This document shows, one piece after another, positions 47,624 to 58,028 of a DNA stretch of 64,000 nt. The notes below the pieces were generated by a model. The model saw only the letters and a list, made by a program, of their open reading frames with translations. It did not search any database and was not told where the DNA came from. Made by a program: the position numbers and the translations under genes. The stretch lies in the NCBI GenBank assembly GCA_003550325.1, contig QKWP01002122.1:13382-77381 (forward strand), read 5' to 3'. How positions within the stretch are numbered: the first letter of the stretch is position 1; the number at the start of each line of letters is the position of its first letter. This stretch comes from Gigaspora rosea (lineage: Eukaryota > Glomeromycota > Glomeromycetes > Diversisporales > Gigasporaceae).

Positions 47624-47739
47624 AATATTTGTGATCTAGTAATCAGAATTGGATAAATTTATACCATTCAATTTGTCTCATAGAGATGAATTGAATGGTA
47701 TAAAATTTGTCTAATTCTGATCACTAGATCACAAGATAT
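47624..47739. repeat. 116-bp hairpin of the FB family
   Basis: TTGTGATCTAGTAATCAGAA is matched in reverse by TTCTGATCACTAGATCACAA. The inner part is TATACCATTCAATT against AATTGAATGGTATA. It is built like the hairpins inside FB3 and the one at 28005. Confidence 0.8.
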
Positions 47740-47796
47740 CATTATTTATACAAAATAATAGTTTTGCACATATTTGAATTTATTATTAAATATATA

Positions 47797-48110
47797 ATAG
47801 TTAATAGCTTCTGATTCACTGGTCTGATTTGGATGATTTTACCACCAAAATGGACACCTCAGTGAGATGATTCTAACAAGCATAAAATTGTCAAAATCCA
47901 ATTACGGGTTCTGAAATCGATATAGATTTATCTTATATATAAAATTATATTAGTAAATTTGCAAAATTTTCACATATTACCTTTAATGATCTTGGGATCC
48001 CGTAATTGGATTTTAATAATTTTGTACTTGTTAGAATCGTCTCTTTAAGATGGTCATTTTGGTGGTAAAATCATTCAAAACGGACCAGTAGATCAAAAAT
48101 TATTCACTAT
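47797..48110. mobile_element. Foldback element FB4, about 314 bp
   Basis: Left module AGCTTCTGATTCACTGG, GATGATTTTACCACCAAAAT, right module in reverse ending CCAGTAGATC. It is a single-module-per-arm version of FB2, starting only 57 bp after the hairpin at 47624. Confidence 0.7.
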
Positions 48111-48388
48111 CAAATAATTGGTTACAATATCCTTTCTTCCCTTTAAAATTTAGTTTTTATATTATATTTGTATACTAATTTTTTATATCTAAAACTATAT
48201 ATAATATAAAGATTTTTTTACAATAATATATTCTTTATTAAGTATAGTTCAAATTATAAAAATTCTACAAAAATCTATTTGCTTATTAAAAAATTTTATA
48301 AGTAGAAACTTTAACCTGGTTACAATATCCCAACTCCCTTATATTCAACTTATTTAATCTATTTTGATTAGATAAACCATTTTAAAAT

Positions 48389-48532
48389 CAGTGTTGACAC
48401 TTGGTATATATCTATATTTTTTAAAAAATTTGGACTATGTCCAAACCTATATGTCCATGTCCATAAATTACTATGTCCATATTTTGTCCATATTATTTTT
48501 AATAAGTCCAAATGTCTATATTGGCAACACTG
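48389..48532. mobile_element. hAT-type short MITE family 2, copy 2, 144 bp
   Basis: Terminal inverted repeats start CAGTGTTG on both sides. Perfect 8-bp target duplication TTTAAAAT (48381-48388 and 48533-48540), fitting the hAT target pattern. The core contains the perfect hairpin TTTGGACTATGTCCAAA and repeated TGTCCAT words. The minus-strand frame at 48368 is a by-product. Confidence 0.85.
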
Positions 48533-48841
48533 TTTAAAATGAATGGCCCTATTTACTATAATGTGATTCAAAAAACAATGTATAGATATGCAGTTTACAG
48601 TAAGTTGATTCAGAACACATTTAAATAGATTTTTGAATTTACTTATAATATATAAAAATTGAAAAATTATCCATAGCGACCCTTATGATTAGCCAATCAT
48701 TTTTAAGATTAGCAATTATATATAAACAATAATTATACTTTTAATAAAGGGTGTGCTATTTATCACATGATTTTTACCATGTATACATGTGTCAGAAAAG
48801 TGTTCTTATTTATATATAATATATATAAATAGTATATATAT

Positions 48842-49964
48842 ATATTTTTTTACTCTTTGACACGTCTTGCTGATATTTTATTAAAACCAGTATTGAGTAC
48901 TATTTATAGCCCGTTAATACATAATACTTAAAACTAAAATTCGATATCATGCAGTTACTTCGAGAGCACCTACATGCGACCGGTCACACCACCTTACGGA
49001 TAAAGCAGATATAAACTTTGTCAGCCCACGTCAAAGAGTGACAGAGGATTTCTCTTCAAATCCCTCCCACCTAGTATCAATGGTGGGGATAAATCAACCA
49101 TTTAAGAAAAACAAATAAAATAAGAAACAAAAGGAGATAAAAAAAAGGGGGAATAACTACAAAACCTAGATGAAAAACCAAAAACTAGCAAAAATAATAA
49201 AAATGAAAGATGAGAGAAACGAAGGAAAACTCCATGCTAATGATGTAAACTAACAAAAAAAAATATAAAAAGCCACACAGGGCAAAAGAAAAAGTATATA
49301 AAAATTATATAATACTGCATGAAACCATATCCGTCAAAGTTATATGTACATCAAAGAAAGGAAAAGAAAAAGAAAAGAAAAAACTACACCTAAAAGAAAC
49401 TTCTAGAAGAAAAGAAATTTTTTCCAGTATTTTCTCCAGATCATCCTCACGTGTCATTCATTGTTTATTTCGCAGGCTTCGAAACTTACTCGTGACCGGG
49501 CTCTGATTCGGTAGGCGCATTTCCAAATTGGGAGGAGTAAATATTGCTGATCTTTTAGAGATGGTAAGCTAGATTTTCCACTTTTTGGCGAAAATTTCGA
49601 AAAAACCAAGGAGAAATATCGAGGGCACCAAAACTTGTAAAGAGTGTAAGTTTTACATTTTGTAGAATAGTATTGATAACCAAAAGTATGTTTCTGTCTA
49701 AACTTCCACATCTTTTGACAAAAAACTCCAGAGTTTTAGCTCTACTACATTTTTCATAGCAACGAAGTCTTCCACCCGGAGAACCAAACCCACAAGGAGA
49801 AATCTTTTTCAGCTCTATTTCACTCATCTCACATGCAATCTGAAGTCCTGTATCCAAGCTGCTTCTAGATAAAGTTTTTGTTATGTATAAAAATACTAAC
49901 TACAAAATTTTCGTAGGTCGGCGTTTATGAAAAATTTTGGTCCAGAGGATCGTCAGAAAGAGTT
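48842..49964 (-). mobile_element. Poly(A)-tailed retroposon, copy 2
   Basis: On the minus strand it starts ACTCTTTCTGACGATCCTCT and shares the CTACGAAAATT, CTCTGGAGTTTTTTGTC and AAACAATGAATGACACG parts with the copies at 36121 and 51602. It ends with AATAAAATATC and an A run near 48845. Two overlapping minus-strand frames (49454-49711, 49555-49857) are remnants of a common coding-like segment with the words FRNFRQKV and KFSPKSG. Diverged from the other copies. Confidence 0.6.
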
Positions 49965-50173
49965 CAATGTATAATATATATATTAAATTATATATAGTAT
50001 ATAATATATATAATATATATATTATTTAAAGAGTTGTTACATTTACTATGTATTATTGGCTTCTAATTCTATTTACTTTTTTCATTTTTCTATTGTAAAT
50101 TTTCAGTATTAAATTTTACTTATTAAAATAAAAATATTTTAAATTTATTACTTTACTAATAGTCTAACAATAT

Positions 50174-50424
50174 ATGGAGATAAGTCAGTAGAAAAGGGAC
50201 TAATTATTTTTAGTAAAATTTTTTTAATTTTTAAATTAAAATATCTTGACAACTATTTAATCATATTTGCTAAAAAATTTTTTATTTTAATTTTGAAATT
50301 ATATAGAATTAAAATAAAAAAAAATTTATTAAATTTATTAAAATAGTTGTTAAGATATTTAAGCTTAAAGTCAAGAAAACTTTTACTTAGAAAAAATTTG
50401 TCCCTTTTCTACTTACTTACCCTA
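50174..50424. mobile_element. Foldback MITE family 4, copy 2, about 250 bp
   Basis: The left end GGAGATAAGTCAGTAGAAAA pairs with the right end (reverse complement GGGTAAGTAAGTAGAAAAG). Internal TTAAAATATCTTGACAACT and TTAAGCTTAAA-like blocks match the copy at 38281. TATAT words flank it. Confidence 0.7.
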
Positions 50425-50700
50425 TATATTTAAATAATTGCAAATTATTAAAAAAATTTTTTATATAAAGGCAAAAAATCAAGCTTTTGTTTTATTGTTC
50501 TATTTGGCAATACTGATTATTTAATATTAAGTAAAATTTTTTTACTAGCCTGTTTTGGATAATTTTACTACTAAAATATTTATCTTAATGAGAAAATTCT
50601 AACAAGCCCAAAATTATTAAAATCAAATAACAGGATTACAAGAGTATCACAAGATGTTAAGGTTTTGTATTATTTTATATATAAATTTTATAAAATTACT

Positions 50701-51050
50701 ATTTATTGCTAGTGGTGATCATCACCAGTGATCTACAATGCATAAAACAAAATAAACAAAACAAACAGTTTGTATTACTGTATTAAATAAAAATTATATC
50801 TCCTTAATATCAGGGTAAGAGTAAAGGTTAAAGATTAGGATAGAGCTTTGTATATAGTAAAATTTAGCAAGGAATTTTTTTTTTGCATAAAAAAAAGTAG
50901 TTTCATAGACAAAATTTTAGGTTAAAAGCAAATTTAGCAATTTTTTAAAAATTTTTCATTTTTGTTATAAAAAATTGATCTACATGTTACACCTGATCCT
51001 GAATTTTAATTGGTAAATTGATCACTAGCGATGACCACCACTGGCAATAA
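50701..51050. mobile_element. MITE inside FB5, about 350 bp
   Basis: The left end TTTATTGCTAGTGGTGATCA pairs with the right end (reverse complement TTTATTGCCAGTGGTGGTCA). It carries the shared core module in reverse orientation (GTTACACCTGATCCTGAA, GGTTAAAGATTAGGATAGAG). TA words lie at both edges. Confidence 0.7.
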
Positions 51051-51097
51051 ATAGCAAACTCCTAAATTTTAATATATATAAACATATGGTTTATGTA

Positions 51098-51415
51098 ATT
51101 TAGCGCATATGCGTTGTAACTCACCCATCTGATAAACCAATCAGATCGTAGGATCAGGTGTAACGTAAAATTGAAAAAAAATAGCGATCTTTTAAAAAAT
51201 CGCCTATGGCTCATGATTTTGTTTATGAAACTACTCTTCGTGCTTTAACAAAAAAAATTCCTTGCAAAATTTTACTATAAAACCCTTTTTCTCACCTACA
51301 CACTATTATAACCTCATCCTAATCCTAACTAACAAAAAACGGGTTATTTTGGTTGTTTTAATTTTATATTACACCAAATCATATGAGGTGCGTTACAGCG
51401 CACATGCGCAAAAAT
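51098..51415. mobile_element. MITE inside FB5, about 318 bp
   Basis: The left end TTTAGCGCATATGCGTTGTA pairs with the right end (reverse complement TTTTTGCGCATGTGCGCTGT), continuing through ACTCACC/ACGCACC. The core again holds GATCAGGTGTAACGTAAAAT and CTTGCAAAATTTTACTATA. Confidence 0.7.
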
Positions 51416-51601
51416 ATTAAATTCTATATATATAATAATGTGATTTTAATAGTTTTGGCTTGTTAGAATCATTTCATTAAGCCGAACATTTTAGTAGTAA
51501 AATCATCCAAAACGGACTAGTAGATCAAGAGTTATTTAATATTATATATATTTATATAATATATTATAAATATTAGTTGTTATATTATCAATGAGTACCG
51601 A

Positions 51602-52673
51602 AAACTCTTTTCGACGATTACTTGAACCAAATTTCCAATGGGAGAAAAACAAGAAGTTTTTTGTTAGAGCGTTGCCTATACTTAATGTATAGTAGGATAA
51701 CACAAGAAAACGGTTTTTATAAAGGTCAACTAACTTTCCGGGGACTCCTTTATATATTCGACATGCAAGCCAAAAGCGTACTTTTACAAGATAACTGGCA
51801 GAAGGTGGAGCCCTTGTACGAGAAATTTTGGTGGAAATTAAAGTTTTCTTCTGTCGACGAAGTTTTTTGTGGCAAAACAATGGGAAACAACAAAAAATTG
51901 AGTTTTTCCAACTGCACTCTCTCTTTTAAATTTCTTTTGAGTATCGTCATACTTCCCTTTGGATTTTTTCGAAATTTTCGCCAAAAAGTAGGAATCCTAG
52001 CTTACTCACTCCAAAAGATCGACAGTGTTTACTCCTTCCAAATTGGGATGATCCGAATCGGGACCGGCGCCGTCACATGTAGATTTGGTCGCTACATACA
52101 AATAAACAATGAATGACATAGTTGGATCTGGAGGGCACGTGAAAAATTTTTTATCTTTTTTTAGTTTTGTTTTTTCTTTTTTTCATATATCTGTACATAT
52201 AATACACTGGTAGACATTAGTCTTGTAGTATTATATAATTTTTATCGTTTATGCTAGACGTGTTAGCATCTACAGTTTCTATTCTTTCTTTGCTTTTTCT
52301 TTGGTTTTTCTTTTACTATTTCTTTCTTTTGGTTGTATTTTTGGTTGGTTTTTTTTGGTTAGTCGTTTAGGTATTGTCCCCCTTTAATCTTTTCCCCTTT
52401 TTTATTCTTCTTTATGAGAAGCTCAGAGAAGAAGTTTTTAGGTGGAATGGATTCTGTGGTTGGTTTTCTGAAGCCAGGCAGTGCTATACTTCTTGCTGAT
52501 GGGGAAGACCGTCGCTTGAGTATAAGCAAACCATTTCAGTGCAGTAGCCAAAGTTGGGCACCAATTCGGGCAGCCGGCTTAGTTCGGTCTCTACAGTTAG
52601 TACATTAAATTATGTAGTTTTTATATAATTTGCTAATAAAGATCAGATGGCTATGAAGCTTAAAAAAAAAAAA
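51602..52673 (+). mobile_element. Poly(A)-tailed retroposon, copy 3
   Basis: It starts AACTCTTTTCGACGATTAC and shares CTCCAAAAGATCGACAGTGT, AATAAACAATGAATGACA and the T-rich 3' half with the other copies. It ends AATAAAGATCAG followed by a run of A at 52660-52673. The 164-codon frame at 51622-52116 lies in the common coding-like segment but differs in frame from the other copies. The 64-codon frame at 52414 is in the 3' part. Neither has a recognisable domain. Confidence 0.6.
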
Positions 52674-52779
52674 AGTTGTTATATAAACCAATCAGAATTG
52701 AGATTAGATGATTACACCATATATAAATAGAGTAGCTATTAAGTAAAAAATATTATGTGATAAATGGCTGCTCCTGATC

Positions 52780-53640
52780 ATTGTTTTTTTTTTTTTTACA
52801 CTTGTTTTTTTTATTTTTAATAATTAAATAGCTTTTTTTTTCTTTTCTTTAAGGGTTTCATTGTTGGAGTTATTACTGGGGTTATTACTAGAGCTATTAC
52901 TAGAACCATTGTTGAAGTCAAATCATTGTTAGAACTATTGTTAAAGCCTTGGATTAAAGCCTTAAAAACTGTTATGAAGTCATATTTGATTTGGTAATTA
53001 AACCCAGAATTTTGTAAGATAAATAGGTTTTTTTTTTTTTTTTTTTCTTTCTTTGAACTAATAATATTACTTTCTGTAAGTTTGTTTTCTGAAAGGCCAA
53101 TAGTGAAAGTTAGAACTGGAATCCTTTAAGATACAGGTTTTTTTTTTCATTGTTTGCTTTTTTTTCTTTTTTTTTCTTTGAACTAATACTTTTTTTCTTT
53201 TTTGTAGGTTTTTTCACTAGACGACCAATAAAAATCATAATGGTTTTGCACTTTTATTATTTGGTACAAGATTTTGGGCTTTTATCGTTTGGTGCTATAG
53301 TTTCTTTAAGATATGTTATTGTTTTTTTTTGTTTTTGTTTTTTTTTGTTTTTTTTCTTTGAACTAACACTTTCGTTTTTTTTTGTAAGTTTGTACTTTAC
53401 TAAAAAACTAATAAAGATCAGGCTTTCATTGTTCAGTATCATTATTTAAGAAGTATGAAGATTTTGCGCTTTTGTGATTAGTACTATAGTTTTTGGGCTT
53501 TTATCATTTTGGTACCAAGATTTGGGCTTTCGTTATTCAGTACTATTATTGTAGGTATGAAGATTTTGCGATTTGGTTATTCAGTATGTAGTTTGTGGAA
53601 ATTCTAGGCATAAGTCTGTTATTCCAGTTTTGTTAATAAT
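52780..53640. repeat. T-rich degenerate tandem repeat
   Basis: A word TTTCTTTGAACTAA followed by a T run and TTTGTAAGTTTG recurs near 53050, 53176 and 53355. Further down ATGAAGATTTTGCG, GGGCTTTTATC and TTATTCAGTA recur. Spacing is irregular, about 130-180 bp. Poly-Phe frames across it are by-products. Confidence 0.5.
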
Positions 53641-53959
53641 CTCAAGCTTTTGTTATTCTGAATCTTGATCTTGAATCAGAAAAAGGATTAGTTAATGCAC
53701 TTTTCAAAAACTCGATGCTAATGGTGCCATTGTTTCAGGAGCATCCTTATCCTGTACCCGGGGTAGAGGCTTTTATCCTATGCCCGGGGGTATAAGTTTT
53801 TATCCTGTACTGCCCAAATATGATTGGACCAAATTTAAAAAAATTCTAAGTTTTTTTTTTTTATTATATGTATTAAAGATAATTTATTATTAAAAAAAAA
53901 AATACAAGTAGCAAAAATTACAAAAAAAAAAAAATAAAGATAAAAAAATCAAAATCAAC

Positions 53960-54520
53960 ACCAAAAAGCATAGCAAGACAAACGACCAAAAACACCAATT
54001 AAAAATATCAAGCAACAATGAAAGTACCACCAAAAATAATGACCAAAACCACCAACAAACGACGATCAAAGCACCACCAATCTACAACCAAAAGCACAAC
54101 CAAACAATGTAAAGCACTACTAAACGACGACCGAAGGCACTGCCAAACGATGATCAAAAACACCACCCAACAACGATCTAAGCACCAACAAGTGGCAACC
54201 AAAAGCACCAACAAACGATAACCAAAAGTACCACCAAGCTACAACCAAAAGCACCACCAAACTATAACCAAAAATACCACCAAACTACAACGTAAGTATG
54301 ACCAAAGGCACTACCAAATGACAACCAAAGGCATCAAACGATGACCAAAAGCACCAAACGATGACCAAAAGCACTACCAAACAACAACCAAAAACACCAA
54401 ATGATGAAAAAGCACTACAAAAGAGCGACAAAAGCACTGCAAAAACAACAATCAAAAGCACAAAAAAAAACACCATACAACGATGACGAAAGCAACAAAG
54501 GCACCACAAAAACGACGACA
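53960..54520. repeat. A/C-rich minisatellite, unit about 21-24 bp
   Basis: About twenty-five degenerate units like CCAAAAGCACCACCAAACGA. The plus strand is nearly free of T and poor in G, so strand asymmetry is extreme. Frames on both strands run through it (Val/Leu/Cys-rich on the minus strand, Lys/Thr/Gln-rich on the plus). I treat them as by-products. Facing GGATAAG/CTTATCC words with CCCGGG or GCCCAGGG on each side (about 53735-53810 and 54580-54610) could be the ends of an element that carries it. Confidence 0.65.
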
Positions 54521-56251
54521 GATAAAACGCGATTCTATGTTGATCAGTTTATTTAATTTTATAAACATAGTCACATGACAGATACAGGATAAGATCCTAG
54601 CCCAGGGTATAGGTTAAGTTTAAGTTTCTCCTTGTTTCAGAACCTTTGTCATTTTTTTGAAATTGTTGTGATATAGTTTATATGTATTTATATATAGTTT
54701 TTTTTATACTATAGTTATAATGTTCATTGCGATATTACAGTAATAGCTTTTTTTTATATAATTTTTTTTATGTAGTTTTTTATTTTTATATAGTTTTTGA
54801 AGTATAATAAATTAAAATTGCGCTATCGGTATTACTGTATTATTTTGAACTTAAGATTTATCGCTCTTATTTTTATTAAGTGATAATCGACCAATAAAAA
54901 TCGATCACGTGAATCACGTGAATCACGTGATCGATTTTTATTGGTCGATCGTGTCGTCGCCATGAACTAACGCTCATAAAAATTTATCAAATGAATTACA
55001 TTAATTTTTACAATAACTAGAATATGAGAATACATGTCTATTTCTATTTTGTTCATATAACATATGGGCGGATTTGACTCATTTGGGTGATATTTTCGAA
55101 TGATTTTCCGAATTTTGTACATCAAATCTTGTCAAATCTTACCAATCAAATTAATTTGTTAATTACCGGTATGTGACAATTTAAAATTTGTGTTACCAAA
55201 CATAGAGATAATCAGAAAAAAACATCTAATTGGCTAATTTAAACGTTCTTTATTTAACAAGCTATATTCTTTCTTCCAAGTTTGGAGCAAAACATCGTCG
55301 AAAGATCGTCCCAAAATAGGTATGCTAGTATACTAGAAAGTTCCTTTAACATAACTTCAATATGTTTAGTTTTGTTAACTTATTTTCTACTATTTAGTTA
55401 AAATGGCTCAATTTAGCTCAACAATATGAAAGTAATAAAAATCGGGAAAACTGTTTCATGAATAGGTATATTAATTCGACGTTTTTTATATAAATTGCTT
55501 TTTTTTTTTGTTTATCAGCATTTATCCATAGAGACTATTTTCCTAGGTACGGGCACCTTAAGAACACCATGCTACCTTGGTTCTTTGAATCTTCAAAGTA
55601 ACACTATTCTTTGATAAAAAGGTAAAATAGCAGTAACGAATACACTTTGTAAAGAATATGAAGGTATATTTCATGCTGATAATGGGTTACTTTTTTGTAA
55701 TTATTGCGATATTTCAGTTAATATAGAACTTTGGGTTTTTTATATGATTTATATAGTCCAGTCCAGCTTTGTCCAAATCATACCTACGGTCTAGATACCT
55801 ACGGTCTAGTATCGCATGGAATTACTAATTGGCGCGATTGATATACTTAATAAAAAGAAAATTTTCAATTTATAAATTACATTATTATTACATAATTTAA
55901 TATCCTTGTTAATTGTTCGGTTTCTTTTAAGAAACCCCTGAAAATGGCGATTAAAAAAAGCAATTTACTAAAAATAGGCCTATCATATCACTCAAATTTA
56001 TTTTACCCCAGTGATCTGCGTGACAAATCGTGTGAATGTTTATCCAAATTTGGAATATTATACTTATCACATTTAGATATCACAAGTAATGAGCTTCATT
56101 CGCCCATATGACACACTAAGTACAACTAAATATATACTTTTACCAACCTTCAAATTAACAACAATTTCAAATCAAACCTATAACTACTATCCTACCCACT
56201 TTCTCACACTAATCACTAGTTATATATTGCTTGTTGATTAAGTCAAAATTT
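54521..56251. other. Region downstream of GPI18
   Basis: No coding frame. Apart from the palindrome at 54887 there is a segment at 55550-55620 with GGGCACCTTAAGAACACCAT, less AT-rich than its surroundings, which I cannot assign. GPI18 transcription would end into this region. Confidence 0.4.
54887..54948. promoter_or_regulatory. 62-bp perfect palindrome with three CACGTG boxes
   Basis: The arms TCGACCAATAAAAATCGATC pair perfectly with their inverse, and the palindrome runs through the centre without a break. CACGTG occurs at 54906-54911, 54915-54920 and 54924-54929, exactly nine bases apart. CACGTG is the site for bHLH factors such as fungal Cbf1/Pho4. CCAAT (54891-54895) lies in each arm in opposite orientation. 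No start codon is nearby, so regulatory function is unproven; it may instead be a transposon core. Confidence 0.6.
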
Positions 56252-58028
56252 TCAAGCCGGTGGAAAATAATTAGCAAAAAGCACAATACCACACCATCCG
56301 TACAAAACAAAGTAGTATAATACAGTATAACCAAATTTTTTATCCAATTCCGTAGAATTTTTTGAAATAGAAGTCACAAATAGATGACTAGCAAACCAAT
56401 AAACTGTAGGCAGCGAGGAAAAAAACCTGGTGATAACTTGAATGTGCATTGAAGTTATTGCATAAAGTAAGAGAATTAGCCACAGATAGATAAAGGGTAA
56501 TAAATCTGATGAAAAGTAGGGGGACAGAATATGTTTATCTTTTTGTATATTTGAAATTTCTGTTATAGAGACATGTTTTTAGAAATAAAATAACACAATA
56601 ATAATAAATGGCTATTTATAGTATTATACATATAGTGCATACCTTTGATGATTTCTAAAGGATGACTGCTTTGTAAACCGAGGCTTATCATTCTTTTATA
56701 ATCGTAGTTAGCATATTTGTATATGCCAAAAAATGAGAATGATATCATGGGAAGTGCGAATAAGAAATTTGGAATTTGTTTAACCTCATAATAGGTCAGA
56801 AAACCACAATTCCTTATAGGAAAATCAGATTAGATTACAATATTAACATCATTAAATGCATATTAAATAAGATATATTCACCGATATTCACCAATATTGT
56901 TTTTGAACATACTGATACAAAAATGGAAAGGGGGATTGTAAACACCACGGACGAATTGGAGTAGCATAAATGCAGAATTGATCAAAACCATAAAGTTGAA
57001 ATGCTCCAAATCCTAAAAAAACGATGGAACACAAAATTATAGTTTTTATCAATCGTACAACAAGTTTCTATAAAAATAACAAAATTAACAAAATTAACAA
57101 AATTAGATATAATATTTATTTACGAAACCTAGAAAATTAATTTAAATAATTACTATCAAGTTGATCCTGTTAATATCCTTGATTAGCAAATTGAAAGCAA
57201 AAAACCCCGAAAAAACTATTCCATTCGACCTTGTCAAAGAAGCCAATAACCATAAAAATGCGGAGCTCCACAATTTCCCACTCACAAATAGATTCAAGCC
57301 TAAAAAGCTCAATAGTGCAAACAGGCTTTCTGTATACATTGCAGACATAAACATGCATGATGGAGTGAGAATATATAATAGTGCAGTGATAAAGGCAAAT
57401 GTTTCATCGTGAAATAACTTTATACTAAGTCTTTAAAAAATAACAAAAAGTTAAATTAAGTTTTGAAAAAACATAATATTTTTAATAAAATCAGGTAAAC
57501 ATACTTATATAAATAAACTGATGCTAATACAAAAGAAGCGTTAGCGATTAATACACCAGACAAGAGTAAAATTTGTTTATATGTCAAAAAGAAACCCAAA
57601 GGCAGAAAAACTAAAAAAAAAAAAAAAAAGGAATTAGGATGGATACGTTAATAATCAAACAATTAAACTATTTAATAACAAAAAATGATAAATGACTTGC
57701 GTGAATTTCCTAACAATCTCGCTAGGAACGGAAACAACGGAAAGAACGCATGTTCTTGTTCGTAAACGTAACCCTCTTCAGCCAAATGTAAGAAATAAAA
57801 GGAATCCCAACGTAGAAACACATGAAAAGATGAATTGAAAAGTTTTTGTATGATCCCAGATGACTCATCCACCAATATGATATCAGAAGCAGAATCATAA
57901 GCATCGATTAAAAAAACGGAAAGGAAGGCGATAAACCAAGTAAAAAGGCGAGATATTATCGCAAGAAAAACTATTGTTGATATACGTGACTGACATTTAA
58001 AATTAGTGCATAACTTCATTGAAAACAA
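56252..58028 (-). CDS. GPI mannosyltransferase 2 (PIG-V/GPI18 family), six exons
   Basis: This multi-pass ER membrane enzyme adds the second mannose to the glycosylphosphatidylinositol precursor on the lumenal side, using dolichol-phosphate mannose. Exons on the minus strand are 58028-57701, 57610-57505, 57430-57154, 57067-56892, 56812-56643 and 56559-56252. The sum is 1365 nt, or 454 residues, close to yeast and human family members. All phases agree. Family marks are the N-terminal membrane segment (residues 18-41), RWDSFYFLHLAEEGY (73-87), the AFFPLFPFLARLL block (94-106), SAMYTESLFALLSF in exon 3, RPWC in exon 4 and YYEVKQIPNFLFA in exon 5. Introns are 74-90 bp. Four are GT-AG; the first is GC-AG with the classical GCAAGT donor, the only choice that keeps frame. 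No break is seen, so the gene is probably functional. It is divergent to GAPDH. Confidence 0.93.
57611..57700 (-). other. GC-AG intron 1 of GPI18
   Basis: The exon ends AATTCAC and the intron starts GCAAGT, the consensus of the rare GC-AG class, and ends in a T tract plus TTTTAG. The nearby GT at 57696-57697 would put exon 2 out of phase, as would GTTAGG a little upstream. Only the GC donor gives phase 1 and joins LLGNS to LFLPLG. Confidence 0.75.

Larger units (their letters stand above)
50519..51546. mobile_element. Foldback element FB5 containing two MITEs
   Basis: The left edge (50519-50640) and right edge (51430-51546) are the two arms of an FB element: GTTTTGGATAATTTTACTAC on the left, matched by AGTAGTAAAATCATCCAAAA on the right, and CAAGCCCAAAATTATTAAAA by TTTTAATAGTTTTGGCTTG. 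The space between the arms is filled by two unrelated MITEs at 50701 and 51098. Confidence 0.65.

Noticed and set aside
54008-54509. Val/Cys/Leu-rich frames on the minus strand of the minisatellite
   Set aside because: Pure consequences of the repeat unit; no start context and no domain.
55540-55620. A possible tRNA around GGGCACCTTAAGAACACC
   Set aside because: No A box or B box at the right spacing and no cloverleaf.
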